This document shows positions 8,201 to 17,432 of a DNA stretch of 64,000 nucleotides, piece by piece. The translations under genes and the position numbers were made by a program. Source of the stretch: a bacterium (GTDB lineage Bacteria; Bacillota; Clostridia; Lachnospirales; Lachnospiraceae); assembly GCA_030524675.1 (NCBI GenBank), contig JAUNGE010000010.1, forward strand, positions 18,969 to 82,968. Reading direction: 5' to 3'. The notes beneath the pieces were generated by a model that had not been told where the DNA came from, did no database searches, and saw only the letters and a list, made by a program, of their open reading frames with translations. Each line of letters begins with the position of its first letter. The stretch's first letter is position 1.

Positions 8201-9124
8201 ATGGAAGGAATTGCAGCAGTACTTACGAAAGCCATTGCGTTTGTGGCGATTATTGTGATGGGATATGTTTTAAAGCGGATTCATGTATTTAAGAAGGATG
8301 ATTTTTATCTGCTGTCAAAGGTCGTCATACGAATCACACTGCCTGCGGCGATTGTCACGAACTTCAGTCAGATTTCCATGGAAAATTCATTGCTGTTCAT
8401 GTGTGTGCTGGGAATCGCCTGCAACCTGGTTTTTGTGGCGGCAGGATATCTGATAAATGTGAAGCATACGCCGATGGACAAGGCGTTTGGTATGCTGAAT
8501 CTCGCAGGATATAATATAGGAAATTTTACTATGCCGTTTGTGCAGAGTTTTCTGGGGCCGGTCGGATTTGCCGTGACAAGCCTGTTTGATGCGGGAAACT
8601 CTGTTATGTGCACTGGCATTACCTACACGCTGGCGTCGGCGGCAGCAGGAAAATCGCAGAAAGGTTCCAAGCTTGGGATGCTGAAAACACTGTTTTCGTC
8701 CGTCCCGTTTGATACCTATCTGATTATGACAGCACTGGCTATACTGCGCGTGAAACTTCCCGATGTTGTGCTTTCCTTCGCCGCCACGGCCGGAGGCGCG
8801 AATGCTTTTCTGGCGCTGTTTATGATAGGAATTGGATTTGATATCCGGTTGGCGGAGAAAGACAAGATTCATAAAATAGTGCGGATGTTAGCGATTCGCT
8901 ATGGGTTTGCACTTGTGATGTCGGTAGGATTCTTTTTCCTCTCCCCGTTTTCTCTGGAAATTCGTCAGGCACTTGCGATTTTGATGTTTGGCCCGATTGC
9001 GTCCGTCTCACCGGCGTTTACTGGAAAGCTGGATGGGGATATCGAGCTTTCTAGCGCAATCAATTCGATTTCGATTGTGATAAGTATTCTGTCCATCACA
9101 GCCGCGCTGATTCTGGTACTGTGA
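8201..9124 (+). CDS. AEC family transporter (auxin efflux carrier superfamily)
   Basis: About 307 residues and 10 hydrophobic segments with the AEC layout: five N-terminal helices (ITLPAAIVTNFSQ), a central loop, then the NLAGYNIGNFTMPFVQSFLGP stretch typical of this family. Bacterial members carry malate, malonate, other organic acids or amino acids. I favour ATG 8201, immediately before the first helix; an in-frame ATG at 8177 would add eight polar residues. It is divergent from the MATE gene and followed by a strong terminator. It ends about 290 bases before the TCA-branch cluster, so an organic-acid substrate is tempting but unproven. Confidence 0.85.
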   Translation: MEGIAAVLTKAIAFVAIIVMGYVLKRIHVFKKDDFYLLSKVVIRITLPAAIVTNFSQISMENSLLFMCVLGIACNLVFVAAGYLINVKHTPMDKAFGMLNLAGYNIGNFTMPFVQSFLGPVGFAVTSLFDAGNSVMCTGITYTLASAAAGKSQKGSKLGMLKTLFSSVPFDTYLIMTALAILRVKLPDVVLSFAATAGGANAFLALFMIGIGFDIRLAEKDKIHKIVRMLAIRYGFALVMSVGFFFLSPFSLEIRQALAILMFGPIASVSPAFTGKLDGDIELSSAINSISIVISILSITAALILVL

Positions 9125-9190
9125 TAGATGGTGTAGCTTTATTTGGGGAAATTTAAGAAATAAGACGAGTTTGGATAGGATTTGCTTGGT

Positions 9191-9235
9191 AAAAAGGCAT
9201 TGATACATATTTAAATGGATCAATGCCTTTTTCTC
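9191..9235 (+). terminator. Terminator after the AEC transporter gene
   Basis: AAAAAGGCATTGAT at 9191-9204 pairs with ATCAATGCCTTTTT at 9219-9232. Confidence 0.85.
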
Positions 9236-9317
9236 TTTTTTCATTGTCATAGCAGGAAGACTTTATAAAGTTTGACGTCAGTTATGGGAGAGTGGACGTG
9301 TTTTTTGGAAATTTTTC

Positions 9318-9352
9318 TTGACAAGACATGTATAATTGTATACAATTATACA
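9318..9352 (+). promoter_or_regulatory. Promoter and 24-bp palindromic operator of the Re-citrate synthase cluster
   Basis: TTGACA at 9318-9323 and TACAAT at 9341-9346 are 17 bp apart. A perfect 24-bp palindrome at 9329-9352 (two 12-base arms, centre TTGTATACAA) covers the spacer and the -10. TTGTATACAA-type centres are typical of GntR regulators of the FCD/FadR subgroup, and such a regulator is encoded next in the cluster. Repression by steric block is the natural reading. Confidence 0.75.
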
Positions 9353-9416
9353 AAATTAAAAAGCAATACACTCTGTAGGTCTATCCCCCACAGGAAATCC
9401 AGAAAGGAGACTTCAT

Positions 9417-10850
9417 ATGAACAGCAATATTTTTGAAAATCGTCCAGTCACGATGAATGACAAGAAGAATCTTCTCGAGATCGAGGAGCATATGTATATT
9501 CTGGACGATGTAGAAAAGCCAAATGTCTTTCGGAATATGTTCCCTTACTCCGAGATTCCTAAAATTCCATTTAATGACAGGGTAGTTCCCCATAACATGC
9601 CCCAGAATATCTGGATTACGGATACGACATTCCGCGACGGGCAGCAGTCCCGCGCACCGTATTCGACAGAGCAGATTGTGACAATCTACGATTATTTACA
9701 TAAACTGGGCGGCCCGAATGGTATGATTCGTGCCTGTGAGTTTTTCTTATACAGCAAGAAGGACAGAGACGCTGTTTATAAATGTATGGAACGTGGTTAT
9801 AAGTTCCCAGAAGTGACGAGCTGGATTCGTGCCAGCAAACAGGATTTCAAGCTGGTGAAGGAAATCGGTATGAAAGAAACAGGAATTCTCGTAAGTTGCT
9901 CCGATTACCATATTTTCCTGAAATTGAAGATGACGAGACGTCAGGCGATGGAACATTATCTGAGTGTCATCAGAGATTGCCTGGAGGAGGGAATCAGCCC
10001 GAGATGCCATCTGGAAGATATTACCCGCGCAGATATTTATGGATACGTGGTTCCGTTCTGTCTGGAATTGATGCGCCTGATGGAACAGTACAAGATTCCG
10101 ATTAAGATTCGCGCCTGCGATACGATGGGATATGGCGTCAACTATCCAGGTGCTGTAATTCCGCGAAGTGTTCCAGGCATTATCTACGCGCTGCACACGC
10201 ACGCGGGCGTGCCGCATGAGCTGTTGGAGTGGCATGGACACAATGATTTCTACAAGGCAGTTTCCAACTCCACCACAGCATGGCTGTACGGCTGTTCCGG
10301 CGTCAATACGTCTTTGTTTGGTATTGGTGAGAGAACCGGAAACACGCCGCTTGAAGCTATGGTATTTGAGTACGCGCAGCTGCGCGGCCATCTGAACGGC
10401 ATGGATACTACCGTGATTACAGAACTGGCAGAGTACTATGAAAAAGAGATTGGATATCACATTCCGGAGAGAACTCCATTTGTCGGAAAGAATTTCAATG
10501 TAACAAGAGCTGGAATTCATGCGGATGGACTTCTGAAAAATGAGGAAATTTATAATATTTTTGATACAGAAAAATTCTTGAACCGTCCGGTGCTCTGTGC
10601 CGTTTCCAACACATCTGGACTGGCAGGAATTGCGCACTGGATGAATACCTACTTTAAGTTAAAAGATGACGCGCAGCTCGATAAGAATTCGGAGCTGGTG
10701 CAGGAAATCAAGAAGTGGGTCGATGCACAGTACGCTGGCGGCCGTGTCACTGTTATCACAGACGAAGAGCTGGTTCAAGTGATTTCTGATGTGTGTGAGA
10801 CATTGAATATGACAATGGATGAGAGAGGTTTTGTAAAAAAGAGCGAGTGA
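9417..10850 (+). CDS. Re-citrate synthase (isopropylmalate/homocitrate synthase-related)
   Basis: A 477-residue DRE-TIM metallolyase. The metal and substrate strand is DTTFRDGQQSRAPYSTEQI (about 68-86), with HLEDITRADIYG, HGHND (metal-binding His pair) and GIGERTGNTPLEAMVFEY further on. Leucine-type 2-isopropylmalate synthases have a C-terminal allosteric domain; it is missing here. Together with the aconitase and isocitrate dehydrogenase downstream, this matches the Re-type citrate synthase first described in Clostridium kluyveri, which condenses acetyl-CoA and oxaloacetate. No Si-type citrate synthase is seen in the window. The start follows AAAGGAG. Homocitrate synthase remains an alternative, but neighbours argue for citrate. 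Confidence 0.85.
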   Translation: MNSNIFENRPVTMNDKKNLLEIEEHMYILDDVEKPNVFRNMFPYSEIPKIPFNDRVVPHNMPQNIWITDTTFRDGQQSRAPYSTEQIVTIYDYLHKLGGPNGMIRACEFFLYSKKDRDAVYKCMERGYKFPEVTSWIRASKQDFKLVKEIGMKETGILVSCSDYHIFLKLKMTRRQAMEHYLSVIRDCLEEGISPRCHLEDITRADIYGYVVPFCLELMRLMEQYKIPIKIRACDTMGYGVNYPGAVIPRSVPGIIYALHTHAGVPHELLEWHGHNDFYKAVSNSTTAWLYGCSGVNTSLFGIGERTGNTPLEAMVFEYAQLRGHLNGMDTTVITELAEYYEKEIGYHIPERTPFVGKNFNVTRAGIHADGLLKNEEIYNIFDTEKFLNRPVLCAVSNTSGLAGIAHWMNTYFKLKDDAQLDKNSELVQEIKKWVDAQYAGGRVTVITDEELVQVISDVCETLNMTMDERGFVKKSE

Positions 10851-10978
10851 GCGTATCGCGTTCCTATGGCAGTAAGAGAAGAAAATAAGAAACGCAAAAA
10901 TAATAGAAAAAACAAAAACACATAGAAAATGCAAAACAATAGAAACAGGCAGAAACCATAGAAACAGGAGAAAAGTAT

Positions 10979-11641
10979 ATGGGGGAAAAGAAAAATGAAT
11001 CATTGAGCGGCCAGGTATTTCGCAGATTGAGAGAAGATATCCTGAATGAGGTTTATCAAAATCACGATGAACTGAAGGAGCTGACGCTCTGTGAGGAATT
11101 GGGAGTCAGTCGGACGCCGGTGAGAGAGGCATTGAGACAGCTGGCGCTGGAAGGGCTGGTTGAGATTATCCCGAACAAGGGGGCTTATGTCAACAGCATT
11201 ACGGCGAAAGATGTGGAAGATATCTATCAGATGCGTTCTCTCCTTGAGGGGTTGTGCGCAAAGATGTGCTGCCGCCATATTTCTCAGGAGAAGATGGAAG
11301 AAATGGAGGAGAATATTTATCTGGCAGAGTTTCATGCCGCCAGAGGACACTCTGAGCAGTTAGCACAGCTGGATAGTCGTTTTCATGAGATTATGTACGA
11401 GTCCTGTGACAGCAAGATGCTCTCACACACGCTCCATGATTTTCATGAGTATGTGATGCGTGCGAGAAAAAAGACGCTCTCAGACCAGAAACGCAGCCAG
11501 CAGAGCAACCTAGAACACCGCCTGATTATGGAGGCGATTCGGGATAAGGATGAGGAGAGGGCGGAAAAGCTCGCAAACCAGCATGTGCAGAATGCCTATG
11601 CGAATATTGTGAAGAATGGGCTGAAGGAAGTGTATCATTAG
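10979..11641 (+). CDS. GntR family (FCD subgroup) transcriptional regulator
   Basis: A 220-residue regulator. The N-terminal winged helix (about 5-75) contains LCEELGVSRTPVREALRQLALEGLVEIIPNKGAYV, the GntR signature. The C-terminal FCD domain (about 80-210) has an Asp and three His (LDSRFHEIM, EHRLIMEAI, ANQHV) that normally bind a metal and a carboxylate ligand such as citrate. It sits between the citrate synthase and isocitrate dehydrogenase genes. The palindrome at 9329-9352 is its likely site. The spacer before it (10860-10978) is very A-rich with ATAGAAA-type near-repeats. Ligand and sign of regulation are inferred. Confidence 0.88.
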   Translation: MGEKKNESLSGQVFRRLREDILNEVYQNHDELKELTLCEELGVSRTPVREALRQLALEGLVEIIPNKGAYVNSITAKDVEDIYQMRSLLEGLCAKMCCRHISQEKMEEMEENIYLAEFHAARGHSEQLAQLDSRFHEIMYESCDSKMLSHTLHDFHEYVMRARKKTLSDQKRSQQSNLEHRLIMEAIRDKDEERAEKLANQHVQNAYANIVKNGLKEVYH

Positions 11642-11723
11642 AAGTGTATCGCTAGAAGGCCGTCGTTAGAAGATGAGATAGGAAAGTAAGATTGCAGAAA
11701 AAAAGGAAAGGTTGGAAAGTAGA

Positions 11724-12935
11724 ATGGCAGAAAAGATTTTGATGAAAACACCGTTGGTGGAGATGGATGGAGATGAGATGACCAGAATCCTCTGGAAGAT
11801 GATTAAGGAGGAACTGCTGCTTCCGTTTATTGATTTAAAGACCGAGTATTATGACCTTGGGCTGGAGTACAGAAATGAGACAGATGACCAGGTGACAAAA
11901 GATTCTGCCATTGCGACCATGAAGTACGGCGTGGCAGTAAAATGTGCCACCATCACACCGAACGCGGCCAGAGTGAAAGAGTACAACTTAAAAGAAATGT
12001 GGAAGAGCCCGAATGGAACCATCCGTGCCATGCTGGATGGAACGGTATTTCGCGCACCGATTATCGTGAAGGGAATCGAGCCGTGCGTGAAAAACTGGGA
12101 GAAGCCGATTACTCTGGCACGTCATGCATATGGTGATGTGTATAAGAATGTGGAGATTGTAGTGCCTGGAGTCGGCAAGGCGGAGCTGGTTTTCACGGCG
12201 GAAGATGGCACAGAGACAAGAGAGCTGATTCACAACTTTACAGGCGCGGGCATTATACAGGGAATGCACAACACAGATGCTTCCATCTCCAGCTTTGCAC
12301 ATTCCTGCTTCAAATATGCGCTGGATACAAAACAGGATTTGTGGTTCTCCACAAAAGACACGATTTCTAAGAAATATGACCACCGTTTCAAAGATATCTT
12401 CCAGGAAATTTTTGACAAGGAATACAAGGAAAAATTTGAGCAGGCAGGTATTACCTATTTCTATACGCTGATTGACGATGCCGTAGCGCGTGTGATGAAG
12501 GCAAAAGGCGGATTTATCTGGGCCTGCAAGAATTATGACGGCGATGTGATGAGCGACATGGTATCTTCTGCATTCGGTTCCCTGGCAATGATGACGTCTG
12601 TTCTGGTGTCTCCGTCCGGTGTGTATGAGTACGAGGCAGCACACGGAACGGTGCAGAGACATTATTATAAGCATCTGAAAGGCGAGGAGACTTCCACAAA
12701 CTCTGTTGCCACTATTTTTGCATGGACCGGCGCTCTGAGAAAGCGCGGCGAGATGGACGAGATTCCGCAGTTGTGTGTGTTTGCGGATAAGCTGGAGGCG
12801 GCGACTTTGGGAACGATTGAGAGCGGAAAGATGACAAAAGACCTGGCGCTTATCACTTCTCTGAAGGATGTGACTGTGCTGAACAGCGAGGAGTTTATCA
12901 AGGAGATCCGAAAGACGCTGGAGGCGATGCTCTAA
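11724..12935 (+). CDS. icd: NADP-dependent isocitrate dehydrogenase
   Basis: Oxidatively decarboxylates isocitrate to 2-oxoglutarate. The 403-residue product belongs to the eukaryote-like homodimeric subgroup: [13 protein letters not shown] at the start, [17 protein letters not shown] in the substrate loop, [28 protein letters not shown] with metal-binding Asp residues, and [22 protein letters not shown] at the cofactor site. I use ATG 11724 (MAEKI); a TTG at 11712 in frame is possible. With the citrate synthase before it and aconitase after it, the product supplies 2-oxoglutarate for glutamate synthesis. Confidence 0.94.
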   Translation: MAEKILMKTPLVEMDGDEMTRILWKMIKEELLLPFIDLKTEYYDLGLEYRNETDDQVTKDSAIATMKYGVAVKCATITPNAARVKEYNLKEMWKSPNGTIRAMLDGTVFRAPIIVKGIEPCVKNWEKPITLARHAYGDVYKNVEIVVPGVGKAELVFTAEDGTETRELIHNFTGAGIIQGMHNTDASISSFAHSCFKYALDTKQDLWFSTKDTISKKYDHRFKDIFQEIFDKEYKEKFEQAGITYFYTLIDDAVARVMKAKGGFIWACKNYDGDVMSDMVSSAFGSLAMMTSVLVSPSGVYEYEAAHGTVQRHYYKHLKGEETSTNSVATIFAWTGALRKRGEMDEIPQLCVFADKLEAATLGTIESGKMTKDLALITSLKDVTVLNSEEFIKEIRKTLEAML

Positions 12936-13063
12936 TCTGCAATAAAAATAACTGAGTGCTGTAGCGTGAAAGTTATTTGGAAAAAAGAAAAAACAAAGAA
13001 AACAAAGAAAATAAAGAAAACGAAGAAATTGCGAAGAGAATAAAAAAGGAATGGTAAAATAGT

Positions 13064-15349
13064 ATGATAAAGTTATATGATGGAGGGGTGTACCTGATAG
13101 ACGGACAGAAGATTGTTCCAGAAGCAGAGTATGCCTGTACAGAGAGTCAGATGGGAAAGGCAGTGTCCAAAGAAGAGGCGAAAAAGGGCACGATTGCCTA
13201 TGCAATCCTGAAAGCACACAATACATCCGACACGATGGACACGCTGAAGCTGCGGTTTGATGCGATGGCTTCCCACGACATCACCTTTGTGGGCATTATC
13301 CAGACGGCGAAGGCGTCCGGTATGGAAAAATTCCCGATTCCGTATGTGCTGACAAACTGCCACAATACTCTGTGCGCGGTGGGCGGCACGATCAATGAAG
13401 ACGACCATCTCTTTGGTCTCTCTGCCTGCAAAAAATACGGCGGTATTTTTGTACCTCCACACATCGCTGTGATTCACCAGTACATGCGTGAGATGATGGC
13501 AGGATGCGGCAAGATGATTTTAGGTTCTGACAGTCACACAAGGTACGGCGCTCTGGGCACCATGGCTGTGGGCGAGGGCGGCGGCGAGCTGGTAAAACAG
13601 CTTCTGCGCGATACCTATGATGTGAAATATCCAGGTGTGGTTGCTGTGTATCTGGACGGAAAGCCAATGCCTGGAGTCGGTCCGCAGGACATTGCCCTGG
13701 CGATTATCGGCGCTGTGTTTAAAAATGGATATGTGAAAAATAAAGTGATGGAGTTTGTCGGCCCTGGTATTGCTTCCATGACGACGGATTACAGAAACGG
13801 CGTGGATGTTATGACGACAGAGACGACCTGTCTGACGTCCATCTGGCAGACAGATGAGGACACGAGAGCGTTCCTGAAACTGCATGGAAGGGAAGAGGAG
13901 TACAGAGAGTTAAAACCACAGCAGACGGCGTACTACGATGGTATGGTGTATGTGGATCTCAGTACGGTGAAACCGATGATTGCCCTGCCGTTCCACCCGA
14001 GCAATGTCTATGAGATTGAGACGCTGAATGAAAATTTGGAAGACATTCTTCATGGCGTAGAGCTGGAGGCAGCGAAGATTTCCGGAAATCCGGATGTGGC
14101 GTTCCATCTGTTAGATAAGGTGAAAAATGGAAAACTGCATGTGCAGCAGGGCGTGATTGCGGGCTGTGCCGGCGGAAATTACACCAATGTGATGGAAGCA
14201 GCGCATATTCTGGAAGGGAAAACCTGCGGCAACGATGTGTTTAACTTGTCTGTATATCCGTCCTCTCAGCCGGTATTTATGGACCTGGTGAAGAAAGGTG
14301 CTGTCAATGAGCTGATGGCAGCAGGTGCGATTGTCCGCACGGCATTCTGCGGTCCATGCTTTGGTGCAGGCGATACACCGGCAAATGACTGTCTGAGTAT
14401 TCGCCACACCACGAGAAACTTCCCGAATCGTGAAGGTTCCAAGCCTGGTGCAAAACAGATGGCGGCTGTGGCTCTTATGGATGCGCGCTCCATCGCAGCG
14501 ACTGCTGCAAACGGCGGCGTGCTGACTCCAGCTACGGATGTGGCTGACGGCTACGAAGTACCTGCATATGCGTTTGACAACAGTGCTTATGAGAGACGTG
14601 TATACCAGGGATTTGGAAAAGCTGACGAAAAGGAAGCATTGATTTATGGCCCGAATATCAAGGATTGGCCCCAGATGGAGGCGCTGGCTGACAATATTTT
14701 GCTTCGCGTCTGCTCCAAGATTCTCGACCCAGTGACAACAACGGATGAGCTGATTCCCTCCGGCGAGACTTCCTCTTATCGCTCCAATCCGCTCGGCCTG
14801 GCAGAATTCACACTCTCCAGACGCGATCCCGCATATGTAGGAAGAGCAAAAGAAGTGAATTTGCTGGAGCAGGAGAGACTTTCCGGCAAGGCTGTGGCAG
14901 AGCTGAAAGGTATCTATGAGAAGATAGCGTCCATCCCTGGAAATGAGGCCGTAAAGCCGGAGGAAATTGAGATCGGAAGCATGATTTATGCGATTAAGCC
15001 AGGAGACGGCTCTGCGAGAGAGCAGGCGGCGAGCTGCCAGAGAGTGCTCGGCGGTCTGGCAAACATCGTAAAAGAGTATGCGACAAAGAGATACCGTTCC
15101 AACGTTATGAACTGGGGCATGCTGCCGTTCCAGATGGAGGAAGATGCAGCGTTTGAAGTGGGAGATTACATCTTTGTTCCGAACGTGCTGAGAGCGCTGG
15201 ACGGTGATGGAAAGCAGATCAAAGCGTATGTCATCGGTGAGACGGTGAAAGAGATTGTTCTGTATCTGGCAGATATGACGGACGATGAGAAGAAGATTGT
15301 GAAGGCCGGATGTCTGATTAACTATAACAGAAATCGAGCGAAGGCGTAA
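13064..15349 (+). CDS. Aconitate hydratase
   Basis: A 761-residue aconitase-superfamily enzyme that isomerises citrate to isocitrate. Motifs in order: [46 protein letters not shown] and [11 protein letters not shown]. The cysteines in the last two are at the positions of the three [4Fe-4S] ligands. The C-terminal swivel domain ends with [15 protein letters not shown], where the SNVMNWG loop is the phosphate/substrate site. The family is the short aconitase branch common in Clostridia rather than the 890-residue AcnA form. It is last in the citrate synthase-icd cluster and is closed by a terminator. The 130-base spacer before it is almost all A/G. Confidence 0.92.
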   Translation: MIKLYDGGVYLIDGQKIVPEAEYACTESQMGKAVSKEEAKKGTIAYAILKAHNTSDTMDTLKLRFDAMASHDITFVGIIQTAKASGMEKFPIPYVLTNCHNTLCAVGGTINEDDHLFGLSACKKYGGIFVPPHIAVIHQYMREMMAGCGKMILGSDSHTRYGALGTMAVGEGGGELVKQLLRDTYDVKYPGVVAVYLDGKPMPGVGPQDIALAIIGAVFKNGYVKNKVMEFVGPGIASMTTDYRNGVDVMTTETTCLTSIWQTDEDTRAFLKLHGREEEYRELKPQQTAYYDGMVYVDLSTVKPMIALPFHPSNVYEIETLNENLEDILHGVELEAAKISGNPDVAFHLLDKVKNGKLHVQQGVIAGCAGGNYTNVMEAAHILEGKTCGNDVFNLSVYPSSQPVFMDLVKKGAVNELMAAGAIVRTAFCGPCFGAGDTPANDCLSIRHTTRNFPNREGSKPGAKQMAAVALMDARSIAATAANGGVLTPATDVADGYEVPAYAFDNSAYERRVYQGFGKADEKEALIYGPNIKDWPQMEALADNILLRVCSKILDPVTTTDELIPSGETSSYRSNPLGLAEFTLSRRDPAYVGRAKEVNLLEQERLSGKAVAELKGIYEKIASIPGNEAVKPEEIEIGSMIYAIKPGDGSAREQAASCQRVLGGLANIVKEYATKRYRSNVMNWGMLPFQMEEDAAFEVGDYIFVPNVLRALDGDGKQIKAYVIGETVKEIVLYLADMTDDEKKIVKAGCLINYNRNRAKA

Positions 15350-15366
15350 GAAATAGAAAGAATACG

Positions 15367-15409
15367 AAAAGGCTGATAAACAGAGGAGAGAACGGTTTAT
15401 CAGCCTTTT
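15367..15409 (+). terminator. Terminator after aconitase
   Basis: AAAAGGCTGATAAAC at 15367-15381 pairs perfectly with GTTTATCAGCCTTTT at 15395-15409. Confidence 0.85.
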
Positions 15410-15463
15410 CATGGGCGCGGCGTGTGTATCCTGCGAGGAATTTCACTGGAATTTCTTATTCTA

Positions 15464-15499
15464 TAAAAAAATAGCACAGAATCCATCGATTCTGTGCTC
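15464..15499 (-). terminator. Terminator of the minus-strand tRNA-Leu
   Basis: Read on the minus strand, AGCACAGAATC pairs with GATTCTGTGCT and is followed by seven T residues. Confidence 0.8.
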
Positions 15500-15504
15500 T
15501 CTCA

Positions 15505-15588
15505 TGCAGAAGAAGGGAGTCGAACCCTCAAGGTATTTCTACCACACGGACCTGAACCGTGCGCGTCTGCCAATTCCGCCACTTCTGC
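15505..15588 (-). tRNA. tRNA-Leu (CAG), copy 1
   Basis: An 84-base class II tRNA on the minus strand: acceptor GCAGAAG/CTTCTGC, D arm with GGAATTGGCAGAC, anticodon CAG (complement of 15552-15554), a long variable arm GGTAGAAATACC and T loop TTCGACT. The sequence is identical over all 84 bases to the plus-strand gene at 17902-17985. Confidence 0.95.
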
Positions 15589-15622
15589 TTTTTTTCTGTT
15601 TATTCCCCTTGGAACAGTTGCT

Positions 15623-15651
15623 ATTATAGCGTAGAAATTGTCGCTTGTCAA
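15623..15651 (-). promoter_or_regulatory. Promoter of tRNA-Leu (CAG) copy 1
   Basis: On the minus strand TTGACA (15646-15651) and TATAAT (15623-15628) are 17 bp apart. Confidence 0.8.
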
Positions 15652-15695
15652 CAAATTTTTTGAAAAATTTGAAAAATAAAAAAATAAAAAAAGTA

Positions 15696-15746
15696 TTGCA
15701 TTTTTTAATGACCTGTGCTATACTAACTTTCGTTGAAAAACGAAAG
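15696..15746 (+). promoter_or_regulatory. Promoter and leader hairpin of tRNA-Leu (AAG)
   Basis: TTGCAT at 15696-15701 and TATACT at 15719-15724 with a 17-bp spacer. At the expected transcript start a perfect hairpin CTTTCGTT-GAAA-AACGAAAG spans 15727-15746, ending 15 bases before the tRNA. Confidence 0.7.
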
Positions 15747-15761
15747 TAAAAATCGACAGAT

Positions 15762-15845
15762 GCGGGAGTGCTGGAATTGGCAGACAGGCAAGACTAAGGA
15801 TCTTGTGGGTGTATGCTCGTGTGGGTTCAAGTCCCATCTCCCGCA
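15762..15845 (+). tRNA. tRNA-Leu (AAG)
   Basis: An 84-base class II tRNA: acceptor GCGGGAG/CTCCCGC, D arm GGAATTGGCAGAC, anticodon stem CAAGA/TCTTG with loop CTAAGGA, long variable arm GGGTGTATGCTC and T loop TTCAAGT. The anticodon is AAG at 15796-15798. Leu anticodons in bacteria usually start with G, T or C; A34 would need deamination to inosine to read CTC. The arm structure is clean, so the reading is firm. Confidence 0.92.
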
Positions 15846-15847
15846 GT

Positions 15848-15877
15848 GAAAAGCCCTTGATTTCAAGGGCTTTTTTT
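15848..15877 (+). terminator. Terminator after tRNA-Leu (AAG)
   Basis: AAAAGCCCTTGA pairs with TCAAGGGCTTTT around a three-base loop and is followed by a T tract. Confidence 0.85.
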
Positions 15878-15994
15878 AATCCCATTTTTTATCGGCAATC
15901 AACGTAACAGAAGAAACAGAAAGAAATGGCAAAAATACAAAAGATTTGTTATGATAGAAGAAATTGGTGAGAAAGCGGCTGTGTGGGAAAGGGA

Positions 15995-16048
15995 TTGACA
16001 AACGCCTGCATGTTGTATTATAGTTTAAAAAAAGTATGAAATCATACT
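15995..16048 (+). promoter_or_regulatory. Promoter and candidate operator of the marR-family gene
   Basis: TTGACA at 15995-16000 is followed by TATAGT at 16019-16024 (18-bp spacer; TATTAT at 16016 is an alternative). Directly after it lies a perfect inverted repeat AGTATGA-AA-TCATACT at 16033-16048, near the expected start of the transcript. MarR proteins usually repress their own promoters through such sites. Confidence 0.55.
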
Positions 16049-16072
16049 AAAAAGAGTGAGAGGTGCCTTTTG

Positions 16073-16507
16073 ATGGGATTGATAATGGAAGAGATGAAAC
16101 GGTTTAATTACCTGACAAGTGAGATTGATGCTGCATATCATGATGTGGCGTTGAAACTTGGACTGTCGGACAGTGCTATGCAGGTTCTCTATGCCATCTG
16201 CAATAACGGAGAGAGCTGTCTGCTCAGTGATATCTGCAAATTATCTGGTACAAGCAAGCAGACCATCAATTCTGCGCTCCGAAAACTGGAGGCAGAAGAT
16301 GTGGTATATCTGCAGTCTTTCAATGGAAAGCAGAAAAGGGTCTGCCTGACAGAGAATGGCAAAGTGCTGGTAAAAAATACGGTGGTCCGTCTGATTGAGA
16401 TTGAAAATGCTATTTTTGGCTCTTGGACCAAAGAAGACCAGGATATGTATTTGGCTTTGACACAGAGATACCTAGCTTCATTTAAAGAAAAAATCAAGGA
16501 GCTGTGA
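16073..16507 (+). CDS. MarR family transcriptional regulator
   Basis: A 144-residue winged-helix protein. Helices around 35-75 include LSDSAMQVLYAICNNGESCLLSDICKLSGTSKQTINSALRKLEAEDVVY, then the wing FNGKQKRVCLTENGK; both are MarR features. ATG 16073 lies 8 bases after GAGAGGTG. The last bases overlap a GTG that opens a longer reading of the next gene, so the two are probably one transcript. Ligand and targets are unknown; the PHP phosphatase behind it could be one target. Confidence 0.85.
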   Translation: MGLIMEEMKRFNYLTSEIDAAYHDVALKLGLSDSAMQVLYAICNNGESCLLSDICKLSGTSKQTINSALRKLEAEDVVYLQSFNGKQKRVCLTENGKVLVKNTVVRLIEIENAIFGSWTKEDQDMYLALTQRYLASFKEKIKEL

Positions 16508-16587
16508 GCGGGCATACGGATGATATGCGGCGAAAGGACAGCCCTGGGTTTCGTGAAAACTTAAAAAGAAAGAGGTGGGAATTGTCT

Positions 16588-17427
16588 ATGTATGCAGATT
16601 ATCATTTACACACATATTACAGCGATGATTCAGAGTATCCTATGGAACAGTTGATTCAGGATGCGGTTTCTATGGGACTTTCGGAAATCTGTTTTACGGA
16701 CCATGTGGATTATGGCGTGAAAGGCGACTGGGCGGACCAGTCCGATGTCTATCAGCCTGAAGAAAAGAAAACTCTTCCCGTTATGAATGTGAAATATCCT
16801 GCTTACCATGCAGAAATCAGACGAATGCAGAACAAATATGCAGGAAAAATTGTGATACGCGAGGGAATGGAATTTGGAATGCAGTTACATACCATTCCCC
16901 AGTACCAGAAGCTCTTTTCTTCCTATCCATTCGATTTTATCATTCTGTCCTGCCATCAGGTGGAGGATAAAGAATTCTGGACGCAGGATTTTCAGAGAGG
17001 AAAAACGCAGGAAGAGTACAATCGAAAATATTATGAAGAAATTCTTCGTGTCATCCGCGCGTACAAAGATTACAGCGTGTTGGGCCATCTGGATATGATT
17101 ACGCGCTATGATTTGGCAGGGGCCTATCCTTTTGCGTGTGTCAGGGATATTGTTACAGAAATTTTGCAGCAGGCCATCTGGGATGGAAAAGGAATTGAAA
17201 TCAATACATCCAGTCATCGGTATGGGCTTGCGGATTTGACTCCGTCAAGGGATATTCTGAGACTTTACAGAGAACTTGGCGGGACAATCCTTACAATAGG
17301 CAGCGACACACATAAACCAGAACATCTTGGCGCCTATATAAAAGAGACACTGGAGGAAGTAAAAGAACTCGGTTTTTCTTCCATATGTACGTTCCAGAAT
17401 ATGAAGCCGATATTCCACCCGCTGTAA
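16588..17427 (+). CDS. PHP-domain phosphatase, HisJ (histidinol-phosphatase) family
   Basis: A 279-residue PHP-fold metal hydrolase. The N-terminal metal site is YADYHLHTYYSDDS (residues 2-15). Later metal ligands are FTDHVDYG (about 40), REGMEFG, ILSCHQ (about 120), LGHLDM and IGSDTHKPEHLG near the C-terminus. HisJ-type enzymes split histidinol phosphate to histidinol. No other histidine gene is nearby, so a different phosphoester substrate is possible. AGAGGTGG at 16571-16578 fixes the start at ATG 16588 rather than the GTG at 16504. Confidence 0.88.
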   Translation: MYADYHLHTYYSDDSEYPMEQLIQDAVSMGLSEICFTDHVDYGVKGDWADQSDVYQPEEKKTLPVMNVKYPAYHAEIRRMQNKYAGKIVIREGMEFGMQLHTIPQYQKLFSSYPFDFIILSCHQVEDKEFWTQDFQRGKTQEEYNRKYYEEILRVIRAYKDYSVLGHLDMITRYDLAGAYPFACVRDIVTEILQQAIWDGKGIEINTSSHRYGLADLTPSRDILRLYRELGGTILTIGSDTHKPEHLGAYIKETLEEVKELGFSSICTFQNMKPIFHPL

Positions 17428-17432
17428 GTTAC

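Noticed and set aside
9331..9336. TATAAT at 9331 as the -10 of the citrate cluster
   Set aside because: It is only 7 bp from TTGACA; TACAAT at 9341-9346 has the correct 17-bp spacing.
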